A DNA stretch of 64,000 bases from Holothuria scabra (taxonomy: Eukaryota; Echinodermata; Holothuroidea; Aspidochirotida; Holothuriidae). The translations under genes and the position numbers were made by a program. The notes beneath the pieces are model-generated. The model was not told where the DNA came from, did no database searches, and saw only the letters and a list, made by a program, of their open reading frames with translations. The stretch's first letter is position 1, and each line of letters opens with the position of its first letter. The DNA lies in assembly GCA_037179385.1 (NCBI GenBank), contig CM074184.1, positions 13,286,001-13,350,000 of the forward strand. The letters run 5' to 3'. Shown piece after piece: positions 14,301-29,300 of the stretch.

Positions 14301-17300
14301 TAATTTGAGTAGTACAAGAATGACATCACAAATTATTGCGCAATGTACCATTTTAATTTGAGTGAATAAACTTCAGCATTAAATATCTCAGCTCAGGAAT
14401 GTCCTATGAAAATGAAAGTTGGACTGTTAGAATTTATTTTTCATGCTCTTTAATATATATTTTTGAATTTTTTGACTTTAGGTACACTTTAAGCTCTGAT
14501 GATGTTATGGTGAATTACTTAGCCTGACAGTATACTTTAATACAAACACATGGACTAATGTTACCAGCAAACGCAGGACAGTGCATAACTTTGACCTGGT
14601 GATCAGTAGTACACAAAGAAGGGAATTAAAATTCACATACCTTGGAAACACTTCCACACTAATTTGATAATGTTACATGACAGTGACAAGCTACAATACC
14701 CGACAAAAGTAAATGAAACAAATCACCTTTCCCGATCCCCCTCTCAATGTTGGCTACAACCTTTCAACTATCAGCTAGGACACAACAATGAAAAGGGGAA
14801 GGGGATTTCAAGGGAAGTTTGAGAGTTTGAGGGCATTTTGTTACCGTACCAACGATTTTGTTTCATTTGTTTTGTCGGGGAATGTAGATGTAGCCTGCCT
14901 TCTCCTCACTCCTGTTCATAGTAAAGCAATATGTAAGGACACCATAAAAACAAATGAACTGAAATGAAGCCAATTTTGTGAACCATTGCCCACGTCAAAA
15001 GACTTGGTTTATTTCTTTTTCAATACTAATATCTAACACAGAAAGGACTGAATTGCTCACCTTGCCCTTGGCATTACCAGTATAGATGTACTCCCCTCTC
15101 CTGTCAAAGGAAGCTACTATTGTAGTATCTGACTGTAGAGAGATAAAAGACACATCAAATGCCCACTATATATTTCTAGCATATAAATCATGTCAGTTAT
15201 TCCGTTATTCCTGCTCAATCGGGGTTTTAAGCCAGAACGGTAAGCTGGAGGACTAAAAACAGAGTCAGTGGTGAAATATTTGCATCAGGGAGTTGTTAGA
15301 AAACGAGATAAAATGAACAAAGTTTTCAGACAATACTGTATGTACTTGAAAACAGTGTTTATCTTTATTTGAGATGACACTCTTTGATGAACAGATCTCT
15401 TTGTTTCTATTCTTACATCTGTTTTGACTATCAAAGCCCTTTTATTACTGACAATCTCTTCCACTCTTTTCCAAGAATCACTAAAGAATTTCACTAAACA
15501 TATTTAATGCTTTGAGTTGAGGATTATTTCCACCAATTACAAAACTAAGAGTTTTCAGTAAAACAATAAGAACTTTGAGTTACACAACTTGAAACAGATG
15601 TGTTCATAATATACTTCATATGTGTACCATTCATCATTGCATGGAAGCATTTTTCAAATCTGTATGTTTCCATCATGTTTAAAAATGTTTTTACACCATT
15701 TGGTGACATTAATGTTACTGTAATTTGTACAGAAATTGTTGCTGACATCAAATGAAAAGATACATCCTCTATAGCATTCCACTGAATGATATCATTTAAT
15801 AATTTTGCATGACAGCTGGTAACAAAAAGCTACAGTAATGAGAAAAGCATAAAAAATGTGCACCTTGATTGAAATTTTGATAATGCGTCACTAATCCTGG
15901 TTGATTAAAGCATTGAGATCAGAATTTTAGAGATAAAAGCAATATTACAGTCAAAAACAAACACTCTCATGAGCAGAAAGGCAAACAACCATCATGAAAT
16001 GAAGATAAAAAGGGTAACTGTGTTACAAACTCACATCTTCATCCAAAGGGATTGTTTTATATGTACCGTCAATATCCAATAGCACCGGTGCATGTTTCAT
16101 TGGACAAACCAACACTTTGCTTCTGTTGAGACAAGTAAAATTAATTCTTTGAGTAACATAAAACAACAGCTGCAACTATACACAACCAACCAAACCAGTA
16201 TGTAAAGTAAGTTAACCAAGCAGTTAATCCTACCCACAATTGAGAGGAAAAATATTGTCACATGATCCTAAAGAGATAATCAAGAAATAGGACAGCCTTC
16301 TTTACATTAGTAATTCAATTTGCAGTAACTGCACTGCCCCTTTAAGCTGAAACTATTCCAAGCAATTAATTAATCTTCTGAATTGGCAACAGACTTTGAG
16401 TGAGAAAAGTAAAACTCTTAAATATTCTTCAACACTTCTGCTCCACTTACACCATGGAAACAAGAAATGATGAGCCAAATGTAGAAACTTTCTGGATAAA
16501 TATTTTATGTCAATATAGTATATAAATTGTAATTAGATACCCCATGCCTCTAAGTAGCAGTCCAAACAAAATAACTAAACACTAGGCCTGTATTGTCTTA
16601 GGCAGGATTTTGCCTTGAAGGTGTTTGTTTCAGTTGATGTATATGCCCCTCCAGATAAAACTAATTTAAGATGAGTACCAAATAACCAAATTATCCAATG
16701 AGTGAGACTACAAAAAGAATACCAAAATAAACAGAAATATTCAAAAAATTAAATGTGAGCATAGTTTTTCAAACCATATAAATAATCATAACATGTATTG
16801 CTACCCTAACATGGCACCTTCATTGCAAATTTCACAAAATTTGACCAACCAGCAATCACATTCACAGATGATGAAAGCTTTTAAAGAGAGAGATGGACAT
16901 TTCACCCCACAGTAACACGTAAGCTCTACTGACTTTGTGGGTTGAGCTAAAAATGGGGAGAATTATACACTCTACACTGCCGTAAAGCAAATTCTGAATA
17001 GAACCCAACTGTCTTTCAAATTAGGGCTGTATGCAGATATCTTTGACTGAAAATAGAAATATTGAATGATGAACTTACGCCTTCCTTGGGTGAAACTGCA
17101 CATTAAGTACTGGTGATGGAAATCTATACCTCTGTGTGCAGTCACCTGTGACCACATTCCATACAGAAACCATGTTGTCTGTGGATGCACTAAGCAACTG
17201 ATGACCGTTTCGACTCCAGCTGAAAGACAAGAATCACATCTACCCATAAAAAGAACAACTTTGTGTACAAAGAGATTTATTTCACAAAAGAATCTGCTAT

Positions 17301-20300
17301 AAAGCAGAACATCATCTTCCCTGTCAGAAGAGTACATACTGTACCTCTTGAAACATGAGGACACGAGTTCACAAACCAAATTATTGCTTTAATTCACAAG
17401 ACAGGGGCTCACTTGAGTAGCAATGCCAATTTGAGAGAAACAAATAAGATGATTTTTTTACATCTTCATCGAAGCACCAAGCCATTTTTAAGTCCTCATG
17501 TGCAAGTACGAGGAGGGAAGAACCATTCTAACATTCAGCCAGGACAATTTGAAGTTTGAAATGGTTTAAACATGAACTTAAGAGGTGTTGGATAAAGCAT
17601 CAGTACTTCAAACCAAACATAACAGTAATGATAACAACACAGCAAGACCACTCCATACCTTACTGAACAAACAGGATGAACATGAGCACTGAGGATTTTT
17701 GCAATTCCTCTAGTCAGAAAATCCCAGATGACCACTCTACCATCATTGCAACCAACAGCAAGAAGAGTTCCTCTCTTGTTAAATGCACACGTAAGGGCCA
17801 GGCTGATGCAGTCCAAGGTTCCATCACTTTCCTGTAAGATTGCAAACAAGAAAAGCTACTGTATGTTGAGTATATGTCACATACATTAATACTGTAATGG
17901 CAGAAGGTTTGTACATGATGCCACTGTACCTACAGTATCTCCTCCTCAGCAACTTCCCTACTGCACAGTATGGTACAGTACAGTACTGTATGTTTATCTC
18001 TTTGTCATATTTGAAATTGATTTCAAAATCATTGAATAAAATAATTGCAAAAAATGGATATCTTGCCTTTTTTAAATGCCAGTGGCCAATACCACTATAA
18101 ACTGGTCAGTTATAAATTTATGTGATTTTACTGTGAATTTACTAAAATTTTATGCCACAAGCACTTTACTGAGAAAACACAGTAATAAAATTCTGCATTA
18201 AATGTGTTCCCAAATCTGCAGCAAAGCTAGGTACAGTACTTTACCTCCAAAGCATTTTGGGCTAAGCATGGAAAGTGAAAGTTGCCATAGTTGTTAAATT
18301 TTGGTGCCAAAAATTGTTACATTTTGGAACAACTTTCATAGTTGTTACATTTTGGGTGAAAAATTGGTACATTTTGGCCCAAGTTGTTACATTGTGGTCG
18401 GTAACAGTATTACAAAGTTGGTTGTATTTTTTCTTACATTGCACAGCAGGGCAAACCTTCAATAATATACAGTATTGTTTACCATATGCTGATTCCAAGT
18501 CACCTTTCACCTTTCTACTTCTACTGTAGTAACATAAAAAACTCTCATTGGGAGAATCAAACTTACGTACCTCTGGAAAGTTCTGTCCAAAAGATTCTGT
18601 AAAAACAAACATGAGAATTCTTTGCTATCAAAATGTACAGTAAGTCCCACCAATAAATACTGACAGTGCTTTTCACTTGAATGAGTATTTTATTTAATAT
18701 AGGCCTAACATTGAATAAAAAGTTTAAACAGCCAGTGGCAATTTATGTTGGCTGTAAACTAGATTTCAAATTGGGCCAGAATTATTGTAGTGCGCCGCAC
18801 TACAATATTGGCATTTACTGGCCGACTGACAATTTCTTTTGTGAAGCCTGTTATGGCCCACAACTCATTTCCCTGCGCGTACCGTAACTTAGTTCGTACA
18901 AATATCCATGCTCTACCCTTTAACAATAGCAGTAAGTGCAATCTGTGGCCGTCTTTAAACAAAAATCAACTTCAGAAAAGCAAATACTACACTTACAAGG
19001 CTGATTTAAGGAGTTAGCTTCATGAAAGAGCATTGCGGATAAATTTCCAGAAAACGCGATGTTATGTGGTTCGGCCTTTTCACACTGAAGTGATAAGCCT
19101 GGAGAATCAATCGCTGCTTCCAAATTGGTATACGTAACACGGCGCCATTGCGTCCACTGTCGTTGAACAGTATCAAGACGTTATTGTACAGTATCTTCAT
19201 CTAGCTACTACGGAGCAGGGTATTGCCAATTCCCTGTACGGAACGAATAGGCTTTACTGCATTGGATTAAGCGACTTGTGCTGTAGTTCTATTATCATGC
19301 TTTACTTCAGTGGTAAAAGCAGAAGCTATTCTGACAGCAGTCTGACCGAAACGTTTTGACAGCATGCATGTAGCATGCATTGCGAATTAACGAAACACGG
19401 ATGTTAAAACACACAGCGTCAACAGTTATTCGGCCTTCCACGAGACAGTTGTCATATGCATGCAGCGGTGGAGTCAGAGAGCTTGAGAGGGCGTCATTAT
19501 TCAACATAAAGAACGGTGAAAGAGGAGTCGAGAACCGATAAAACCATTTCAGGCAGGAGTAAACAACACAACAGAGCATAACGTATGGCTAAGTAGGCTA
19601 CTCAGCACGAGTCCTTGAACGGGTCTATGCTTCGTCCACTTCATTTTACTCCACACTAGACTGTATACGGAGGAGGTCCTACCGTTAGGTGCAGTACACG
19701 GTCTTGTTCAAGGACTACTCAGCACTTGCTTCATTGTTGGCAAATATGCTTCAAAATAAAGCTAGTGTCTGACTATTAGCATAGAAGGTCCAGATTTACT
19801 CCATCATTGGTTACTCTTCTATGATTTCTTTATGCGCCCAGCCAAGGAGCTGGGAGACAAGTGGTCCATCTTTGTACTATCAAGAAATAGGGTTGAGAGG
19901 AGTGGCCAAAAAGAAACAACAGCCCCTCTTCCCGCCATGAACAAATCCGAAAGTTCAAATAAAAACTGGGCTACTGTACTAACTGAAAAGACATCTCTAA
20001 CACGCACTACAATTCTGCGTATTTGCAAGCAAATGCAGTTCTAGTTCCAACTGGATTTGAGAAATTTTCCTTTTTCCAGCATTTTGTATTGTAGCGCTAT
20101 CTGGTCACATTTTCTAAATTTTATGACCTAATGAGCCTATACAAAACAACTACCGTATTTACTCTATTAAACGCCCCCTCTCTAATAAAAGCCCCCCAAC
20201 TTTTTCGTCATATTGCATAAAGTGAAGTTGTTAATTCCAAAGACAATATGGTAAAAGGAAAATGAAATAGTCCTGCATTGAAGCCACGAAATTTCCTAAA

Positions 20301-23300
20301 GTCCCATACTGTATCCTGAAGTAAAAGGCATGTTTCTGCAACTAATTTCTGTTGATATCCATAAAGCTATCACATACTGCGAACCTGCACTGCCTCGTTT
20401 GCAGTTCGAAAGTGGTCCTGTACATACCGTAGGTATAAAAATATTCGCTAGCCTATCCGAACAGCCTAACATGAAAATCCAAATTCAACACAGGAAAACT
20501 GTTCAACAGTGAAATGCTGTGAAGTATAGTACCGTAGTACTGTTCACAGCATGCATGAATGCATATGCCGCGGGAACTTAAAAAGTCACTTCTGTGTGTA
20601 ACATTACATATCAAGATGTCGGCAAAAGTTGATCACACTTGCAAAGTTCAGAGTGCTGTTCGTGGCTGCCATATTTATGGGGAATTAAGTTTGGATACCG
20701 GTCATTGGGGAGGAGCTCTCAGCTGATTGTGAAGCTGACAACCAAATGGACAAATATGCCATGTGTAGCAGTTTATCAGAAGTCACATAAATTTGACTCT
20801 AATAAAGGCCCCCCTAAACGAAAATTTCACGCCCCTGGGGCGTTTAATAGAGTAAATACGGTATTCATTAAATGCAAATTTCAATTTAATAGCGAAGGAC
20901 TATATTGATTGCATAATCTACAATCTTGGACAAAAATGATGGGTTAGTTAGTTAGATGGGGTTTTACAGCCCAGTTTTCAACAAACTGGTTCAAATTGAG
21001 CCCATTACAGTCTTTTTCCAGTTGTGGCTTACTGCTTTGTTTTCCCTTCTCCATTGCTAAACATGATAGGACACTTTTGCCTTAATTTAGCAGGATGTAT
21101 GTAAGTGGTCTTCCAAAATCAGCTCCCTCCTAGATCAATGTTATCATTTAAAGTGGGAAATTTCACTCCCTTCCTGGGAAATGACCACCTTTTTGTCAAC
21201 CCTAAATGAACTTTTGTCCAGAATTGTCTGCACTGTTGTACACATGGACAGAAGTGCATAAATACAGTAAACTGGATCATAGAATAGAAGTCAAAATGTT
21301 TGGGGGTAGTTTGAGAGTTATGATGGGGAAAATCTCTGTTACAGTTAGTATAAAGAACAGAACACCACGCATAGCTGTAACTCCTCATTTGGGAACTTAG
21401 AAGACTAAGATCTCAGTTTATACTTACAGTATAGCTACAGTAATAAGGCCAATTAAATTATTGAAGACATGATTCCAACAATGACAAAAAAAAAATTGAT
21501 TTTTTTGTTCAGTCAAAAAGTGGAAGGCTATTAACACTCCAGAATATTGAAGTACAGTAACAGTATTAAGCCACAGACCAAAGGAGCGGCAACCTTCTTA
21601 TGACTGGTATCTCCAAATTAAAGTAAACCAAAAGATCAACTATAACTTCTAATTTAAATTTTCTTTGCCAAAAATAAAGTTGTGAACAATAAAAAAGCAC
21701 AGTATGTAAAGATGATGTAATTCTTACATAATTGCTTCAAGTACTATTTCAATGTGTTACATGGCTTTAAACTCCAATTTTCTGTTCGCAGGATGAATTG
21801 AATTGCCACATACATTGCAGCACTTATCTTACATCATGCCAAATTCCCATTTTAGAAGTATTCTACTATGACACAGGCTCAAAATCATTACGTTTTCTGG
21901 TATGCCTCAATGGAAGACGATACCGTACTACTTTTCAAGGTTATAAAGAACGAAGTATTTTCTATTTGCCATGAGAAATATCAATTTAATAACTCCTTAT
22001 ACACTTATATTTAAGAAAGGATTATTTAGGATATGTTTAAATATTTAATTATTATGGGTATGATCAGGGTCTTTAATAGGGCTGTGCATTTTCGATTCAC
22101 TATCCGTTTAAACGGTTTTATTAACCAGCGGTTAACCGTTTAACCGAAAATGACGTAATGTTCACACAACAACAAAAAGTCAACATTTCCAAAGAGCGCC
22201 ATCACTTTTGTACAGGAGCGTACAATTCTAAAAATTCTAAAAATTCTAAAAATTTATACATATTTTCACAGTAAAATCCATCCTGCATTTACTGAAGCTT
22301 TCTTCAGACCATGTGCACTTTCCTGACCCTATGTTATATTGTCAGTTATTTCATGAAACACTCCCACACCACTGACTTGATGCAGCTTGCTTGCGATGCA
22401 GTGCTGTATACATGTACAGCGCTCATGTGTTTGACATAATAGTGATCTGTACAATTGCACTGTAAACCGCCCACCAGCCACAAACAACACAACCAGGCCC
22501 TATTATCCTGCATAAATTAAGGAATTCCCAGCATTCTTACCATAAAGTTATTTACAGTAGGACTTATGGAATGATATCATATGACGTTGTTACTAACGAA
22601 AACAATTACGCACGTGGTCCCATGCATGCAGTAGACTTGCGTGCGTATCCGTTTTTACCACTAAACAAGGGACCATGTTTTGCTCAATGACATCATATGC
22701 ACATGATCTATTGCAAAATTTAAATTGCCTCTGCATTGTAATTGGTTCAAATACGTTGATTCTGAGCCAGCCAATCACAACTCGCACCATTGGGTATGGG
22801 ATTTAGTATGTGAAAATACCAGACCTCCGAACGAACTTCCCTATTGAGTTTGCGTTATGACGATAGCACTTCCCAGGCTTACAAAGCTGGCCTGTGCAGC
22901 CAGCCAAGCCCCATGCTGAATGCATCAAGAAACAGCAGCACAAATCTCTGTGTACTTGGATTTTTGGGGGTTCTGACTTAAGTGCATTTCATTTGCTGAT
23001 TATTTTGAAACAAGATGGTAAGGTTTGGACAAGAAGTGGCAAAAATATGGGGATATTTATATCAAGAAAGGAACCATAAGATAATGTTAATCAAGTCCAT
23101 TTTTTGATGTCCAAGACCGCTACAAATTAGATCGTTATTTTTACGTGCATAGTAGGGTTGACTTTTACAGTACAGTACATTATTGCAACTACAACCCAGT
23201 CGATTCAACTAACTTGGTATGCTTATTCATAAAAGTCAACATGGAATGTTCCATCTTATATGATATTGGGCAGAGAACAAAATGGCCGGAATTATCTGGT

Positions 23301-26300
23301 GCTTACGATGGTATTTTACAGGTTAAATTTTTTTCCAAATACTGCTACTAACAATGAAAAATAATGAAATTTACGGATGTGTAGCATGATAAAATATTTC
23401 GATTAGCTACAGTGGGAAGGCTAATTCAAATATACTTTTGTGCCCCAATCATGGTCTCTCTGAGGTTTTATTGACAGAAATACAGGGCTTGGTAACTTTC
23501 GTTACAGCTCCCTGCTTGTCTTGTGGCTTTCTTTTGGCTTGGTAATCTCTCAAACATGCCGCTAATTTCTAAAGTTGTGCTTTGGTGTTGCTACTGAAGG
23601 GATTAGGAGACGAGCACACGAAGTTCTGCCAATGAAAGTAACAATGGGTGCACCACTTGTCACTCATCATAATGTACTTAATTCGGGGAGCTGCCACTGA
23701 ATTAATCTGTTCAATCGAAGGACCGATTTTAAAACTCTTTTTACAGTTATTGTTTGAGCGATAATTTGTGAGAAGCTGACACCGTTTGTTGCGCGATGTT
23801 TGTGTAACAGTTTACTAACAAAGCCACGCCGCGGTGACTGAGTTATTGGCAATACAAAAACGGTTAATCTATGAAGAGGAAAGACGCACGAGTAACCAAA
23901 GAGTCGGACGGTTAACCGGTTAAGGGGTCATTTCAAAACTCACCGCAGCAGTGAGCACAGGCCAACCGAGTTGCCGCCGATGACATGAATATTCTATATG
24001 ACGCAACTGTGCAAGCTCTGAAGTATCCCGAAAATTTATTAGCAGCCAACTGAGGGGCTTTTGTCCACTTGCACAAAAGAACGTCTGCACTGAATAGAAC
24101 GGCTTATCATGCAATGAATAAGTCCTCTCAACTTACGCCTATTGTGTTCAGAAAGACTTATTCCGGTTTTGCTATGCAATTAAGCCCGCTGAAGTTCAGG
24201 TGTATTTCCTTTTTATACGAAGGGAATAAATCATTGTAATTTCACGTTTTGACTCACTTGTTTCACGTCCTCGTTCAGTTTGTATTGTACTGTCATCGCT
24301 ATGCAGTTTATTACCCCCGAAAAAAGATATTCAGTTTGAAATATGTCCAGGTGCTAGTACGAAATTATCGAACATGAGACTTAGATGCATGGGCGCGACA
24401 GCTATCTAAATGTGCCCCGGTATGTTATGACGAGGGCTAGGAGTATACAAGTGCTGCCACTGTACTGCTTCAAGTTTCTTTGAGCCTATCATGTTCTTCT
24501 CTATGTAAAACATGTCTCAGCTTGTTTGCCTTGCGAAGCACAGAAACAGAATTTGGAGCAAGATAATACTGGCTGCGATTTTAGCTTTGGCTTAAAGGCA
24601 TGAGTTTCTTCAAATAAATACTGAACATAGCATTGAATACTGCCATTTCTGCCGTGGAGCAGGGTATTATTGCTGGACATCAACGTGTTTCAGCATACCC
24701 TTTGCGATACATCTCGAACCTACCTCGCAAGGAATAGAAAAAAAACTTTGGGGTAGTTGAAAATGTTTGACACACTTGTGAGTGATACTACAGGCCTCTG
24801 AGCATTAGAAATGTCAGTATTGCTCTTGCAATATTTGTAACGACGGAAGAATTGGATTTGGTCTGGGAATATGGATAACCCCTTTCTAACAATATTTTCA
24901 TTTCTTTTTCGGGGGGGGGGGGGGTTCGATTGCAGTATGACCGGGACCAAGGTCTGATGTATTGTTATCGCATCTTGTTATCTGTACTAGGCTGTGTCTT
25001 CTGTATAGCCCAAGGATGCACAACATGGAAGTTGGAATATAGTTGGGTTAATTTTAACTCTGTTTTGGAGGGATAAGGCCCTTTGAATTCCTTCTTTCAT
25101 TTCATATCTTCGTCCTTCCCAGCTGGAAGGTTTAGTAATAATTTGAGACTTTGTTGAGCGTTAGATTAGGCCTATATATGCAGAAGTTTGAACCAGCTGG
25201 GGTCTACCCAAAGTTCCCGGGGTTAAATGTTCGTTATGTTCCCAAGGTTCGATGTTCCCCATTTTCGTATACCTCTGTCTGATTTGATGTTGTTTACTAG
25301 GTTCGTTATTCCCAGGGTTCAATGTTCCCAAAAGTTACCATTTTCCCAAGATTCAGAAACACTGAACCTCGGTAACGGCAAACCTTGGGAACATTGACAT
25401 AGCCCCGAACCAACCCCCTAAAGACTGTAAAGTCATGACAATATGTTGCAATGGCACCATCTAACACTAATATATATGGGAGAATTTTGTAAGTTTTCAC
25501 CTGCTGCAGATACCGGCCCGCCAGTAAAAGATGCTACTGCATGTTTTATATCATGTTCTAGAACAATAAAATATTGGTAGGAGCTTAAGAATAGCAGTAA
25601 GAAAGAAAACATTCACCGCTGCACAGCTAAATTTCCCAGTAAGGATATTACAGAGAAATATACCAGTATGTGTAGGATAGGTTTACAATGTACATATGTG
25701 CTACACGTTAGGCAACGGCAAAAGTGTCAAGACATGCTCAAGAAAATTACATCGTAGAGATAAGCTTTGCACCTAAAGCTCACAAAAGTATTGCAGATTG
25801 TCATATGAGGTTCTTTTACACATGCCTTGTAAATATTTTTGATGTTCTTGGCCTAGTGGATTTTTCTTGACCCCCTTCATTAGGCCTACTCGACGCTGCA
25901 ATGTGAAAGGAATGTACTGTTGACTAGCACAAACGTATGCAGAAAGTACTAGCACACTTCCTCAAACGAACCATACCCTTTCGGCTTAAATTTCTCAGTG
26001 TTAGGGAGCTAGACCCTTTGAGTTTTTAATTTTTCCTAATGTCAAGAATTGTCAGAATATCGTCAATGATTTATTTAATTTTTCACGTATATCAATTCAT
26101 ATGGAAAACTTTTTTTACGAGGTTCAATTGTCGAAATTTGCGAGATCCTCGAGGTAGCTGTACACCCTGAAGCTGCAATGAATTTTTGCCCGGGCGGCCG
26201 ATGTTTTTGTGCGGGCGGGTATAAATTTAAGAGCGGGCGCTACTTTAGCTCTTCAGATTTAGCTGGTGGAGAACACTAGAATCATGTCAAAATATTTGAG

Positions 26301-29300
26301 AAATAGCTTATTGCTTGATCAAATATTTCAGTTCGACCGGTCATCTGTTACCTAATCGGCGGCGGGCCGATAATTCCAAGTTTTCAGCATTGGTAAAATT
26401 CTGCCATTCAACCGATCATACCACAGATTATTTGCAAACTTTAAAAGAGGTTCAAATTTGCTTGAAACTTGCTGTTAATTTCGTTATAATTCTCGTAGAT
26501 ATACAGTCCTTTAGGGTTCCCGCCAAAAAGGCATCCATTGATAAGCACAAATATAATTTCACCCGTTCCACTGGGGTGATACAGAAGTAATTCGTTGGTT
26601 ACTTTCTCCTGCTGTCCTACACATCTGTATTATTATTTGCAATTATTATTTGCCCGCACTGGCGGAGAAGCGCCGCGTAAATACAGTATTTTTATAGTGT
26701 TCAACTGATTTGCTGCAACTCTCGGCGGTACAAAGAGACGTGGGCCACTGGATCAAATTCAACTTAAAAATAGATTTTCCTGATCACCGTTCAGGGAGGG
26801 ATGCATGCCTATGAAACTATGAAACACTTTGCAAACACTTAATTCCGAAGTGATACAAAAATCTTTGTAATATAGCAACTGGGGCCCTCTTTGTCCCTAA
26901 AATGCCCATTAAGTTCCGGACTACGCCCACCCCCACCCAAAAGAAAAATCTTGTCTCTAGAACCGTCCCTGGAAATACCACACTAAGCCCCGCTGATATG
27001 TATCGCTGAACAAACTAATTAACTAACGCTCGAATAAATTTATGTTGGTCGACCAAAGTAATTATTTACACTTCATTTTTATTGTTTAATATTTATTTAC
27101 CGGTATCCAAAGAGACGTGGGCCACTGGATCAAATTCAACTTAAAAATAGATTTTCCTGATCACCGTTCAGGGAGGGATGCATGCCTATGAAACTATGAA
27201 ACACTTTGCAAACACTTAATTCCGAAGTGATACAAAAATCTTTGTAATATAGCAACTGGGGCCCTCTTTGTCCCTAAAATGCCCATTAAGTTCCGGACTA
27301 CGCCCACCCCCACCCAAAAGAAAAATCTTGTCTCTAGAACCGTCCCTGGAAATACCACACTAAGCCCCGCTGATATGTATCGCTGAACAAACTAATTAAC
27401 TAACGCTCGAATAAATTTATGTTGGTCGACCAAAGTAATTATTTACACTTCATTTTTATTGTTTAATATTTATTTACCGGTATCGTATGTTGGCTATGTT
27501 TATTTGAATATTACAGGTTGATACCGCGTACTGTTGCGGGAAAATAATAACTATACAGGAAAAAAGAAACGGTACCTTGGTGTAACACAGAACCACAGTG
27601 AGACAAAACTCTCGCACTAAAAACATATTGGTAATAGCAATTTGCTATCGCCGGGCCTCGCAAAATATTTTGTGAACAAGTAATATAATACAGCTAGAGA
27701 ATGCAAGCTTCCATGAAAATCACACATGATGGGGTGGGGAGATAGGATGCATTACACTGTAATAGCTGACTCTCAGGGGTTATAAACGCTGTGATTAGCA
27801 TTAACAAGGACCTGCGATGAAGGCCTTCATTGAGTTACATGTACCGCTCAGTGTTATGTGCAATGCTACCGATAGTGTTTCCGCCGTTTCACTCAATGTT
27901 CACCCTCCAAATATTTTCACTCTGTAATACAACTCAGAAAAGTGCCCACTTTATTGGTTAAGGCATTTGTAGCCTTGAAGGCTTATAGCATGTCGTATCT
28001 GCAGGTTCTCTTCATGCCCGACTTAGCGCAGTCAATGTGCTTAGTCTGTAGTTTAATCATCCCTCGTCATTACGTGTAGTGACTGCGTAATGAACCTTTT
28101 GTATAGTCTGCCACGAAGGCAAATAGGTGAGCCTAAAGTATGGTTCGGCATTAGAAATTAAGTTTCTAAAATCATTGGTGTTAATTAACGTACCAGATTT
28201 GAGAGTGTGAAAAGATACTGGTTGTTCTGTGTAATTCTTTTACGTAAATCCTACAAAGATTGAGCCTTCCCGTTTTGGCGGTCACGAAACTGCACAATTT
28301 TAAGGTTTGACCACCTGTCTAAAACTGTTCTTCACAAACAACAGCAGCAGTACCGACTACCGAGCAGTCCAGTTTGATCATATTTTTAGTCTCCAAGCTT
28401 ACAATACATATATCTGTGCACGTTTTGAACATAGCAACCAGACACAAAGAAAATTCGGTGATCATTATCCGGCATAAATTAAGCCATGCATTCTCTTCTC
28501 TGCATCCCTTTCGTTATTTACAGTAGGTCTTTTGCAATGTTGTCATATGACGTCATTGCAAACGAAAACAGTGTAGCATGTGATCTCGTACAGTGAACTT
28601 TTTCGCACAGGCACGTAGTAGACTTACGTGAGTATCCATGTTTTACCGCCAAAAAGGGATGCGTGTTTTGCTGAGTGACATCATGTAGATAAAATCCAAT
28701 GCTAAATTTAAATTGCCCCTGCATCGTGATTGGTTCAATTGGGTTGATGCTTATCAGCCAATCACAACTCGCGCCATCGCCTATGCGATTTAGTGTGTGA
28801 AAATCCCAGGCCCCGAAACGAATTTCCCATTGAGTTTGTGTTACGACGATCGCACTTCGTAAGTTCGTATATGCTAGCACCGTCGGTCAAAACAGCCGGC
28901 CGATCTGCGCGCTATTAATCAAGACATGGCTAATCTCGAATCTGTATTGGTGAGCCCATTGCCAATTATCGTATTCCACCTTTTGTATTTTAATGAATTT
29001 TTCAAATATGGATTAGCGTGATCGATGTAAATGATTTTCAGTTTCGTTCAAGTAAAAAGCAGCTGCAATAAAAATGCTCTGAACCATTGCCTGACAGTCC
29101 GAAATGTAATTTAACCAGCTGGAAATACAGCAGGGGTGGCGCCTGTGTGTAAAATATTCACAGTGTCACTGTACTAAAGGCCGAAGCCACAAATTCCTTG
29201 AACCTGCTCGAACCAAACTGCAATCAACGAATACACGTTCAGACCACACTGTAGCAAACTGCATACAACATGTATGCAGCACTCATCTGCATAGATACAT

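Noticed and set aside
16972..17379. 135-codon open frame on the minus strand
   Set aside because: Off-frame shadow over RBBP5 exon 4 and its introns; the true frame matches the WD40 blade.
2294..17831. Equal 173-bp length of three RBBP5 exons (3, 8, 9) as a sign of exon duplication
   Set aside because: The sequences and phases differ and each matches its own part of RBBP5; probably coincidence of WD40 blade size.
18260..18612. 116-codon minus-strand frame starting MFVFTESFGQ
   Set aside because: Only the first part is exon 2 of RBBP5; the remainder is intron 2 with a short tandem repeat.
18996..19123. Donor-like site GTAAGTG near 18996 as RBBP5 exon 1
   Set aside because: The adjoining frame meets a stop and does not encode MNLELL; the correct exon 1 is at 33594-33612.
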